This document shows, piece by piece, positions 34,909 to 45,120 of a stretch of 64,000 nt of DNA (position 1 is its first letter; the number at the start of each line of letters is the position of its first letter). Under the pieces are notes generated by a model. It searched no databases, was not told the origin of the DNA, and saw only the letters and a program-made list of their open reading frames with translations. Origin of the DNA: Sphagnum compactum (lineage: Eukaryota; Bryophyta; Sphagnopsida; Sphagnales); NCBI GenBank assembly GCA_965153455.1, contig OZ234498.1:5208001-5272000 (forward strand), in the 5' to 3' direction. The position numbers and the translations under genes are program-made.

Positions 34909-36294
34909 ATGGCAATGCTGGCATCAGAGCAGGTGGTGAGGCCAGTAAGAGAGTGGGGTTTGGATCCTATGTACTTCTCGCATGTGCGTTTGCTTGCGTT
35001 TGACCTCCTTGCTGTCCGGCCTCTACCCCACATGCCAGGTTCCACACGCTAGTAGTCACTCCACGAAACTGTTCTGAAATTTTTTTTGCTCAAAATTGCC
35101 TTGCTGGTCTGTTCCTAGTTTGTATGAAGTTTGTCTCAGCTCCTCAGCCCAAAAGGGATTGGTGTTTGTAGGGTTTAGGGTTTAGGGTCATTCTTTCCAA
35201 AGCTTGGAGCTCGTAGTGCTCAGGATGTATGATTTTAAGTGCAGCATTTTTCTGGCACAGAGAGTATAGCTTGTGATCTGAAGGCATGATATACACATTC
35301 CTTTGACTCTGTTCGTTTGGTCTTCGTTTGTTTTTTCCTGTTGTCTCTTTTTTGTGCTTCTGTTTTTGTACACATTGAACATTGTGTTAGTGTCAAGAAA
35401 TGCAGGCAGATTTGTACGAAGAGGCCGGCCATTGCGGAAAGTGGAGATTTTAGGGGTAGTGGTGAGCACAGACCAAAAAGAGCGCTACATCCGTTTCACC
35501 TGTATGCATCTATCTCTTCTAGATTCTCAGATCTCTGGAATACTGATTAGCAAATTTCTAGTTGGTATTTTGCAATGATTCTCATCTTGCTTCATGCTTT
35601 AGCTTAATCCCAGTTTACATGTTTCCACATCTTGTTGCTTTTTGGTGCTGCTCTTGTAAGGGGATTTTGCAGAAATAGCATTTCTGTTAAGTTAGTCTAT
35701 GCTTCTGTCTTGTGATCTGACACTGAATGGGATGATGTGCCAGTGGATGATGGAACAGCATGTGTTCCCTGTGTGTTATGGATGAACCATTCCAGATTGC
35801 AAGTCACCAATCCTAAAAGGCTAGAGCTGGAGCTCCAGAATGAACTTACCATGTCTCTCATGAGACAAGTGAGTTCACAATTATCATGCCTACATGCAAC
35901 TGGTTCTGTGTGTATGATGTTTTGACTGTCTCAGCATGCAGATTTCTGCCCAAAAATCCCAACTACTGTTTTGGGTTTGGCAGGTCAAATTAGGACAGCT
36001 ACTACGGGTTCAAGGCCGTCTTACTGTCTTCAACAATCAAATCCAGATCACTGTCTCCTCTCTCCGTGAGGCCATAACTCATTAAGGCTTCTGAACAATT
36101 CTCTCAATGCAATTATTCTGGTGCTCTTTCTTATTTCGATATCAATGGATGGATTGCAATTACATTTGACTTACCCATGTGTCATGACAGAGGGAGAAAG
36201 GGATCCAAACGCAGAGGTGTTACATTGGATGGAATGCATGCGCCTGGCTTCGCACTGTTATGATTTAGAGCCTCCTTCACAAAGCAATGGCTAG
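34909..36294 (+). CDS. STN1: STN1, CST telomere-capping complex subunit (OB-fold), five exons
   Basis: Exons rebuilt from GT-AG sites and phase: 34,909-35,038, 35,406-35,501, 35,744-35,868, 35,984-36,065, 36,191-36,294, giving 178 residues, close to the ~160 of Arabidopsis STN1. STN1 is the RPA32-like subunit of the CTC1-STN1-TEN1 complex, which protects chromosome ends and supports fill-in synthesis by polymerase alpha-primase in the nucleus. Hallmarks in order: YFSHVRLLAFDLLAVRP (~22-38), RRGRPLRKVEILGVVVS (~48-64), RFTLDDGTACVPCVLWMNH (~73-91), VKLGQLLRVQGRL (118-130), QIQITVSSL, then ERDPNAEVLHWMECMRLA (~147-164). Every exon junction keeps the frame and no stop occurs. The Arabidopsis gene is, as I recall, intronless, so four introns here is a difference to check. 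I see no lesion. Confidence 0.92.
35169..35187 (+). promoter_or_regulatory. Three telomere-type repeats in STN1 intron 1
   Basis: The sequence TAGGGTTTAGGGTTTAGGG lies in intron 1, about 130 bases after the donor. It is a perfect run of nearly three plant telomere units in otherwise ordinary intron sequence. In plants such strings near the 5' end of a gene can act as telo-box elements. No more than that can be read from sequence. Confidence 0.6.
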
Positions 36295-37126
36295 GGATTT
36301 GAAGTGTTTGGAGGTCAGCTCAATGAGTCCCCCGATCTCCATGAATCCCTTCTGTGAGGGTTCAGTCTTCTCCTCTCTTCACCTCCCAGACCACCTCCAC
36401 CTTCTGGGATTCTTTCTCATGGTTTTTGTACTTTTTTTTCCCCTTGAGTTTTAACTCCAGAAGAGCATTTTGGTTCTAAGGGTTTGGGTGTTCACACTTG
36501 TCCTTTGCATCCTCCAGGCTTGCAGGTTAGGTTGGGTTTGCCTTCTTTTGACCATCTAGTAATTTTGCAGGTGACTGAGTCTCAGGTTGGTGCACTTAGC
36601 CATGGGTTTTCACTTCAAATTGGCACCCTGGAAGGAGTTTTTTTTCTTGTATTGTGATCTAGAGCTGTAGGCCTTTCCAAGAAGTTGATGTCACCTTCTC
36701 TTGGCCACGTAGATATTTCTCCACCTTCTGCAGGTCAAGCTGGACTTTTTTTTCCTGATGGGTTGGTTTCCCTTTAATGGTGAATTTTGTTCTACAGTTT
36801 TGGGCCCATGAGTGAAAGGTATTCATTTCATCACTGGCTTCTGCATTGCCTTCCATTTTGTGAAATTTCATGGTCATTGACTATGGCAAGAGTCCATGTA
36901 TACCCAAGAAGCTCCAGTTTTGTCTCTTCATGTCACAAATTCTCAAGTATATTTTGTGCCTTGTGCCTGTCCTTTTGCATCCTTATCATGCACTCTGGAG
37001 TCCAGGACCAGAAGTTCAAGATTTCAGCAAGATCATAGCAGGAATTCACACCTTTTTGGGGGTTAGGGTAAATAGGTTTTCTAGATTGTTTTGCATGACG
37101 CCATGCATTGGATCTTTTCTTGCAGC
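36295..37126. other. STN1 3' flank and spacer
   Basis: This part is T-rich and holds the STN1 3'UTR. No gene is seen. Its last bases (TCTTTTCTTGCAG, ending at 37,125) look like a splice acceptor immediately before the Met codon of the SMC6-like sequence, so the copied gene may once have had an intron in its leader here. Confidence 0.4.
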
Positions 37127-38292
37127 ATGGAAGAAATTGCAGAGAAAGCAGGGTCAATCAAGAGGATAAAACTGGAAAACTTCATGTGCCATAGCAGCTT
37201 GATCATTGAGCTGCTATGGGGCCTGCACAAATTTCATTACAGGGCATAATGGGAGTGGCAAGAGTGCCATCCTCACTGCTCTCTGTGTTGCATTTGGAAT
37301 CCAAGCACAGGGCACACAGCAAGCTTCCTCCTTGAAGTATTTTCTCAGCAATGTGGCTATGGTTCTGTGTCAGTTGACATTAAGAATGAAGGAGAGGATG
37401 CTTTCAAACCTCTATTGTACAGTGGAGTGCTCAATCACAAAGACCACCCAGACCTTCTGCATGAAGGATGAGAAGGGTAAGAAAGTTGCTGGCAAGAGGG
37501 AGGACCTTCAAGAGCTTTTGGACCATTTCAACATTGAGGTGGATGATCCTTGTGTCATCATGACATGACATAAAACAAGAGCTGGGAGTTCCTCCATACT
37601 GGGAGTGGCAAGGAGAAGCTCAAGTGTTACTTCAAAGCTACTAGCAAGTGGCAGAGCTCCTGATGAAAATATGTGAGAATGCAGGTGCTTTGGTTGAAGA
37701 GCTCAAACAGGAGATGGCATTGTTCATTGAGGAGCTCAGAACTCTAGATGAGTATATCAGGAATGCACAGGAAATTGAAGAGATGGCACAGCAGGTTGGG
37801 GTTCTAAAAAAGAAACTTGCTTGGTATTTGGTATATGATATGCAAAAGAAGGTCCAACTAGAAGCACAAAACCTTGAGAAGCTTCAGATCTGCATTCCAA
37901 CCTGTCAGAGAAAGATTGATGAAGCTGAGGGGGTTACCAAAAATGTGCAGGAGGCCATCTGCTCGAAGTGAGCTTCAATTGCTGGCCTCCTTGAAACATG
38001 TAATGAACAGAGGAATTTCCAGAATGAGCTTCAGCAAGAGCTCTCATGTGTGACTTGGGAAAAAGCAGGATTCGAAAAGGACTTGAACAACAAATGATGT
38101 CAGATTGCAAGGCAGATGGAGCAGTTGCAAACACTTGAGCAACATGCTGCAGATGTTTGCAATCATCATGTCCAGGATACTCAAGCTGAAGATTCAGTTA
38201 GACAGGAGCAGTTTGAGAAGCTTAACCTGGATATTGAAGCTGTTCAATGTGAGCTTAGACAGATTTGAGAAGAGGAAGCAAGGATAAATTGA
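37127..38292 (+). pseudogene. SMC6: SMC6 pseudogene: N-terminal ~390 codons, no introns
   Basis: Translation starts at 37,127 with MEEIAEKAGSIKRIKLENFM and CHSSL, then the Walker A motif NFITGHNGSGKSAILTALC. After a frame change come CGYGSVSVDIKNEGEDAFKP, EDLQELLDHFNIEVDDPCVIM, the EFLHTGSGKEKLKCYFKAT block and the start of the coiled coil (ALVEELKQEM, LLKKKLAW-like VLKKKLAWYLVYDMQKKVQ, IPTCQRKIDEAE). It ends near 38,292 within the first coiled coil; the hinge, second coiled coil and Walker B end are missing. Frameshifts near 37,210, 37,345 and 37,450 and several stops kill it. SMC6 is the ATPase of the SMC5/6 DNA-repair complex. I see no introns across ~1.17 kb, whereas plant SMC6 genes are, as I recall, split by many. 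A retrocopy is possible, but loss of the 3' part is unusual for one. Confidence 0.85.
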
Positions 38293-39039
38293 TGACATAA
38301 ATCAGCAAATCAGTCAGTTCTTCACAAAGCAATGACTAAGTTTTAAGGTGATCCATCTATTGGTTCATAAATAGCCATCTGAATGTCCTGAGGAGGTGAT
38401 GCCACTAACCTCATTTCTCATCCCAAGAAATCTTCTTAAGAATATATATTCCAAGGTGTAGTAAATAGACAGAATTTCATTCAGGATCCATATTTCAATT
38501 GGTAATCTCTTCTGAAGAAGTAAAATCACACTTCTGTGATTGCTGGCTGAAGTTAGACCAAGTGGTGTAAATCCATGCAGCAAGTTAAGTTGCTGAGCAA
38601 CCAAGGCAGACTATTAATAGATGTGCATACCACAGCAATCTATTGACAGTGTAGGTTGTATTCATGATGGCTATTGTAATGATAAAGTAGGGGAGTCATA
38701 CTGACATTTTATGAATGGATGAGTAGCCAAACATTTAACTTGTGTTGGATAATGTTCATTAAGAGGGCCATTACCTTGGTTAACCAAGGTTTGCTGCTAT
38801 TGCTGCTCACCACGATTATCTATGGTACTGCTATTTCAATGAACATTATCTAATAAATTGTTTGGATACCCAGGTTTTCTAGTATTCCATAGTGGATCAT
38901 GATCTGAGCTGCTTTGGATCTGGGTTTGCATCAAAGGTCGTCAGGTATCAAGAAGCTCTTGTTAACTCAAATGCCATTGACATTTGCTATGGTATGCAAA
39001 GTGTGGTTTTGTAGTCATGAGTGCCCGATGGATAAATGT
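38293..39039. other. Spacer after the SMC6 pseudogene
   Basis: No gene is identified. On the minus strand at 38,365-38,604 a frame contains GFTPLGLTSASNHRSVILLLQ, which has a faint ankyrin-repeat look, but it is isolated and I do not call it. Confidence 0.35.
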
Positions 39040-39189
39040 GGACTATATCATGGCTGTAAGTGATTCTCAACCATGTTCATTATTGTGTCATAGACCAACA
39101 GTGAGGCTCTGCTATTTGATGTGTGTTTTGCAGCAACGTTCATTGCTGTCCAGATGCTTGAGGCATGGGTCACCATCATTCCAGAATTG

Positions 39190-39700
39190 AGATATGGCGA
39201 CTTTGATAAACTTCTTGAGATTTTGTATGGTTGCTAAAGTTATGATTATGTTGCAACCTTTTCTCTCTTTTGGATTAGCATTTTCCAGTGATAAAGCACA
39301 TAATTTGTTTCCTGCAATGTTTGATCCTAGGTACAAAACAGTGTTAGGTACTTGTGAACATACCAGTGATCTTGACTACTAATCTTAGCACTTTGTCAAT
39401 CCATGGCTTTGAATGCTTATGGACTTTTATGACAAGGCTTTCCGCGTGTGTCTTTTTTGTATGTATTTTGCACTTGTGCTATGGCAAAAAAATTGTTATC
39501 ATCAAAGAAACAAATGGTTATTGACATATCTTGCTACTTTAATTGAACTTGTGTTTCAAATGAGAATGAGGTTATGTAGGCCAGAAGCTATATTGACATT
39601 TCCTGTGTCATTGTCTTTACAATTCTCCCTGAAGGTCATGAGGTTGACACTCATGCCTACAAATCATGAATTGAAAAATAAAAATTGACTGGTGATGAAT
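39190..39700 (+). pseudogene. hAT-type transposase fragment
   Basis: The open stretch 39,194-39,382 contains FSSDKAHNLFPAMFDPRYK, like the 'HNLLA.MFDPRYKGL' block of another hAT-related transposase group. It is followed, after a stop, by a frame with LMDFYDKAF near 39,410. It is too short and broken to be functional, and it does not resemble the two larger hAT-like copies in this window. Confidence 0.45.
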
Positions 39701-40693
39701 TGTGAGTCTAGTGCGAGGAAAATAGATTTGCCAATAGTAGTCAAGGCTCAATTGTTTTAGATATTTAGAAGGCAGCAATCAACCTTCAATACTTTCCAAT
39801 CCGACCAAAATCCAAACCTAGAGTTCACCCTTTACATTCATCCAGTTAATATTCATTCTAGTTTTAGTTCTTGTGATTGTCTCACCAAAGTTGATAGCCT
39901 GTAGTTCCCTATGCCTGGCTAATATTAGTTTGTTAACAAGTCATCCATACTTAGTTTATTTATCTTGTGGTGCATAGCCAACACCTAAAGCCCTACTATT
40001 CTCCATTGGGAAAATTCCACCTGAGGGATCCATTATTTTTCAATTCCATCAAAACCTGAATAAATGTGAGAAGAATGAGTGAAGCCCTAACCTTAGGGTT
40101 GTCACTTGCATAGTGTCAGAGCATAGCCTTCATCATGAATAGCAGTGGGGGTTGCCATGACTCCCCCACTAACTTATCAGCTCCTTATAGTGGGTGTTGG
40201 TAATACAATCCATTCAAAATCTTGAGCACTCCGTTATACAAACACATAGTTTATGGAGATGAGATCAGCACATCAAGAACATACATTCAAGACACATGAA
40301 ACTACCTCCAGGTCTATAATTATCTCTTCACAGCAAAGTGACCCAGAAAATGCAGAAGTTCAAAACTAATGTGGCCAACCAGATCACCTTGACAATGGAT
40401 GGCAGGGTGAACAGCCTGCAGAGCATCAAAGCTAGCACTTACCCTTAAAAGAGCAAGGTGATGCTGCACTTCCACAATGCTGTGAAGCTCAGTGCCCTCT
40501 ATAAGTAACAATATCCTCCACCAAAACAATAGCAAGTAATGAGGCTGCATCCTCAAACACAAGTCCTATGCATGAGCTTGCTTCTGCAAGAACATGGAAA
40601 TGGGAGTAGAAAACTGGGACCTAACAAACAATGTCAACTTACTGCCTATGCCAGAAAAATGCTCCACATGGAATCTGAGGCACAAGGATGATT
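39701..40693. other. 3' flank of the VAMP72 gene
   Basis: This stretch should include the VAMP72 3'UTR on the minus strand. A plus-strand pattern near 40,330-40,470 (KMQKFKTNVANQITLTMDGRVNSLQSIKAST in parts) is open for about 40 codons, but I do not recognise it. The first copy of a three-copy repeat lies at about 40,115-40,210. Confidence 0.4.
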
Positions 40694-42075
40694 TCAGGCT
40701 TTGTTTGAACTGCTAGAGTGACAAACAAAGCCATGGCAGATAGACAGATATATGATGAGGATAATAACAATTATGATTGCCAGCACAATAAGCTTGACTT
40801 TGAAGTTTTGGAACCACATCTTGCGTCGCAGTTGCTTTCCTTGTCGCTGAAAGTTATCAGCCTGCAATGAAAGCATACCATTCGTATCAACCCACAGAAG
40901 AGACAACTGTATTTCAAGACTTCAAAAACAGTATTAGAGCATCACTCTCATCATGGATTGCAGTGACCAGCTGCCATTACACACCACTGATTTCATCAGC
41001 TCCTGATTGTAGATGTAGATAAGCATAAAATAATCTACTAAAACTGGTCAGATACAAAGAACAGAGGAAAACTTTGCAGAACCAGAATGGAAGGGCAAGA
41101 GCATGAGACGAAGAAAGCAGTCTATTCCTCAGAGAAAGACTATAACAGACCTGAGATCTGAGATTTTCTGTCTTGTCAACCAAAAGTTCAATCTTTTCCC
41201 CACGATCAAGAACCTGTACGAAGATGGTCAATGTAACAGTTACCAGTTTGCTATTGTCCAGCCAAAACTAATGCTTTGATCAAAATATACATTGACAGAT
41301 GTAAAACATTTTCTTTTAACATGGTCTATAATTCATATGCCATTGCAAGGTGAGTACTACAGGAAGAATGGCAGATACCTTCTCAATGTTGTCCATCATG
41401 ATACCTTTCACCTCAGCCACTTGGGATTTGATCTTTGAGATCTTGTTCATCTCCTCAGGGTGCTCCACACAGTACTGCATGTGCTCCTTTAGCTTTACCC
41501 TGAATCAAATTCAAAACAGGTTGAAATCAACCCAAAAACTGCAAGTGAGCATAACAAAGAAGCTCAAACATAAGAGACTTTATAAAAGCATGCAGAAGCT
41601 CTTCACAGCCGCAGATCCATTGCCAACTCTTTAAGTAACCATCTGCCTGCTTTCTCACCCAAATTCCTTGCCTACAGCAGGTGTAACAGTGCCATTCCCT
41701 GCCAGATAACGACGCTTGAAGTCTTCTTTGATGCGCTCCAAGAATGCAAATGGAATTTGCCTACCAAACTCTTCATCAGCAACAACCAGATATGCTGCAC
41801 ACCATTTGCAACAAAAAAATTAAGTCAACATAATCCCATACCAGTCCAATGGAGAAGTTTAACAGAACATATCTATGAAATTGCTGAGAAATCTCAACAG
41901 CAACAATTTGAAGGTAACATAACAATGAGTGCAGTCATAACCTTATGAGAGTTGCTCATGTGTCATAACCATAGAAAGTGTCAGACCATAACCTTCATCA
42001 GGAATGGCAATGATAAGCTGCCATGACTATACACTGACTTCATCAGCTCCTACCAGTGGGCGTAAATATGCACAT
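40115..42075 (+). repeat. Short repeat in three copies in and beside the VAMP72 gene
   Basis: Copies at about 40,115-40,210, 40,930-41,030 and 41,970-42,075 share GTGTCAGAGCATA..TTCATCATGAAT, then CAGTG or CAATG, TGCCAT, and CATCAGCTCCT. All run in the same orientation. They lie in the 3' flank, in intron 4 and in intron 2 of the VAMP72 gene. Each is about 100 bases, with moderate similarity. Confidence 0.6.
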
Positions 42076-44777
42076 AGTAATCTACCCAAATTTCTGAGCA
42101 AACCATCATACAAAATCTACATCCTAAGTTTCTGTTGCATTTCTAGAAGCAACAAGAAGAACCAGCCATGATGTTGGCTAGCATTCCAGAGACATGGCTG
42201 ATCAAAAAGGTCAATAGTATCCTCATCACAAGCTGCAACGGATTCACTTCCTTTTAGCATGTCACTGTACAAGCAAGCATCTAAGCCAAAGGCAAAGAGA
42301 GGCCAACATAGAGGGTATTGGTTGGAGACTCCTGCATCCTGAAGATATCCTTTAAGCACACCACTGTTAACTATGTGGATGCAGAATGTCCACTAAAGCC
42401 ACCGGAACACATATATATGAAAATGCAGAGATATCTCCACAAAATGATGCATACTTGCAAATTGAAACTTGCACATCTACTTCTCTGGTCATATTTAGAC
42501 ACCATCACTTAGTATTAAATAGAACCACATCAGGGACAAAAATGACATCCTCTGCCAACAAAAGGTGTCTGTTCCAACCTTGGGGACACTCTCTCTTTCA
42601 AGCAGATTTGTCTGCACAAAAATAGTCATTATCTGCACTGAACAGTGATTATACTTTTGTTGCAAGCCTTCAACAACCAGTTGGCTTGGTCAGCTATCAT
42701 AAAGCTAGGTTGACTGTCATGGTTAAGATAAACATGCAGACACTATGGTCTTACAACCAAACACTAACCCATACCATAGTTTAACAGGTTGATCCTATAA
42801 CCTGCAAACATTCAATTTGTTTATTGCTGCACTCCAGATTATTAGGTGTAAGAATGATTCCTTTTATCTCAAAAACTTGCTCCTCGAGTGTCCCATGGTG
42901 ACTTCAAAGGTGACACAATCAACTTTGTCAGGATTGTTAAACCATCATCCTCTTTTTTGAGGACTGAGAATCCTCCATTTCTAGGACTTAAGTCAACCTG
43001 AAAAGAATTGAATGATCACCTCATAATAAGGTTATGGATGTTTGACATCTGACAAATAAGCAAGCACAAAAAAGAGGACACAGAACTCAAAATAAATGAG
43101 AAAATTAGACCAAAAAACTAGGAGTGGTTTGAACAACAGCTACAGTTGCACACAGGATCAGCGACATTCAACAGCAAGGCATGTTGTACTGACCACCTTC
43201 AACATCCCCAATGACTTGCATCAGCTCCCAGCAATTGATGGAGCTTCGTGTCAAGCATCAACCAACATACTGAGCGTCTGTTAGAAGAATGGTAGTAATG
43301 GGATGACTCAGCCATGTGGCTGGCTAGCTCAACAAAACCTAAAAGATTAGGAGGAGACCCAAAAAAAACCAGGAAGAATGATGAACACAAACACACACAC
43401 ACACACAAAGAAAAAGAAAAATAGAACAAAAGTGTAAACTGAAACAAGAAAATAGGAAGAAAAAGAGAGGAATAAGACTGAACTTTCAGAGGCTGAACTT
43501 TAGTGGACAAAGTGCGATTTCCAAAGCTCACCACCTAGGGTTAAAGAAGCTCTTGAAATAGTTATTTTGAAGATTCCAAAGACAGAAGCATCAAACAGAA
43601 GCAAGCCTCTGCTCTAATTTAAAAGAAAATTTGAAAGAGACAATGCAGCAGATTCATTGTACATAGACTCTGCATCTGATGATTGACATCTTGTTCTCCA
43701 GAAAACAGTGCTGTAAAGGGATGCCAGCAAATCATTGCAACTGCATAGCTCACATATCAACACAACTAATTTCCATAAGCTTAATTTGGTCAGTAAATGT
43801 GAGGAAAGTGACAATGAAAGAAATAGTTTTGAAAATGAAGCAAAAAACCACACCAAGATATCAACATAACTTTCTGTTTGAAACTCACATACCAGAACTT
43901 CAATACCAGACCATCCTGTAGAAACAAGACCTGATGCCACATGTCATGTTTTTAGACTGTTGTCATGAGTATATTCAGCAGAAACTCAAGAACAGTTTCT
44001 ACTCTATTGACCCTTAAGACGTTCATAGAAGAGATACATGGTATCAAGTTAAGATAGACAGAAAGACCTAATTGTTGTTCTTTTCTAAGCTCAGCATTAT
44101 GCAAGAGGTCTAAGCAGTCCCCTAAGCTATTTCAGATTACAGTTCAGATCAGACTTTAAATGTGGAACTAGTCCATCCAAGGAAGAACCAGCTGATATTG
44201 CAATCCTTCCAAGAGACACAAACCTCCCCTGAATGTGAGGTCTACTGTTTTGCACTGTTATTATTATCTAGCTCTGTGCAACCCAGGATCTTTCACCACA
44301 AGACAACATTCAAAATCTTTAGTCTTATGAAGTGAATGATACTCTCACTTATGTCCCACAGATACATACTGAGGAACGATACCATCTTTTTTTTTCTGAT
44401 CTCGTCGGTGCACTCTACTGCTGCAACAACCAGAGAAGTTGTGAGGACAAACAAAAGAGGCCCTTGAAGTTCTGACATACAATCTTCAAGCTCGAAAGGG
44501 GGCAGAGAATGTATGGAAAAAGGAAGAAACTCCAAAGTGCCAGGGAAAAGGAACGACAGGAAAAGAAAGAACGCGAGTCAAACGTACTATAGCCATCTTC
44601 AACGAGGTAGTTGAATGTATGTTGATCACAGGTATAAGTGAACTTGTTGTTGTTGGCGGGCAGCTTCTGCAGGCACTGTATAGCAATGGTGCTGAAGTTT
44701 CCGGAGAAAGCTGTGTACTCTGCCAGCACGTTTGTGCCGTTGGCCACGAAGCTGTAAATGAGAGATTGTCCCCCCAT
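40694..44777 (-). CDS. VAMP72: VAMP72-type longin R-SNARE, five coding exons
   Basis: Exons rebuilt from GT-AG sites and phase: 44,777-44,588, 41,794-41,659, 41,499-41,379, 41,213-41,151, 40,861-40,694, giving 225 residues, normal for VAMP721-727 (~220). It is an R-SNARE that drives fusion of secretory or endosomal vesicles with the plasma membrane in plants. The longin domain covers ~1-115 ([40 protein letters not shown]). The SNARE motif runs ~125-185 with the zero-layer Arg at ~153 ([21 protein letters not shown]). The transmembrane helix is ~192-211 after FQNFKVK, and the tail ends [14 protein letters not shown]. Intron 2 is 2.8 kb. MGGQ was taken as the start because a probable splice acceptor (GTGTGCAG) lies 18 bases upstream. 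Intact. Confidence 0.95.
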
Positions 44778-45120
44778 CGCGCTCTCGTCCTGCACACAAA
44801 GATCTAATTATTAAAAATAATATTTCAACACAAAAGAAAGCTTCCAAGCTTCAGAAAAAGAACGACCGCTCTCTAAAAGATAAGCCACGCATTCATTTTT
44901 GTTAAGAATCTCAGACCTCCTCAACTGTTTCCCGATCTCACTCAAGTAAACAAAAAATCCGAGCTCTTGCACGCTACACTCCCGTTCTCTTTCCTATTTT
45001 TCCTTAAACAAGGGGATCGGAGATGGCTTCAAAACCTACCTGTGGCTACTATGGCAGCCGCGCTACCTGCACGCGCCCCCGCCCCCGCCCGGATACAATA
45101 TGGCAACCGCTGAAGTCCAC
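44778..45120 (-). promoter_or_regulatory. Leader of the VAMP72 gene with a probable 5'UTR intron
   Basis: On the minus strand a donor AG/GTAGGT lies at 45,040/45,039 and an acceptor GTGTGCAG lies about 10 bases before the start codon. Joined, they give a G/C-rich leader exon (about 45,041-45,110, with GGGCGGGGGCGGGGGCG) spliced to the first coding exon. Leader introns near the ATG are common in plant housekeeping genes. The transcription start is not determined. Confidence 0.5.

Noticed and set aside
38365-38604. Possible ankyrin repeat on the minus strand
   Set aside because: Only one half-repeat resembles the consensus and nothing follows in register.
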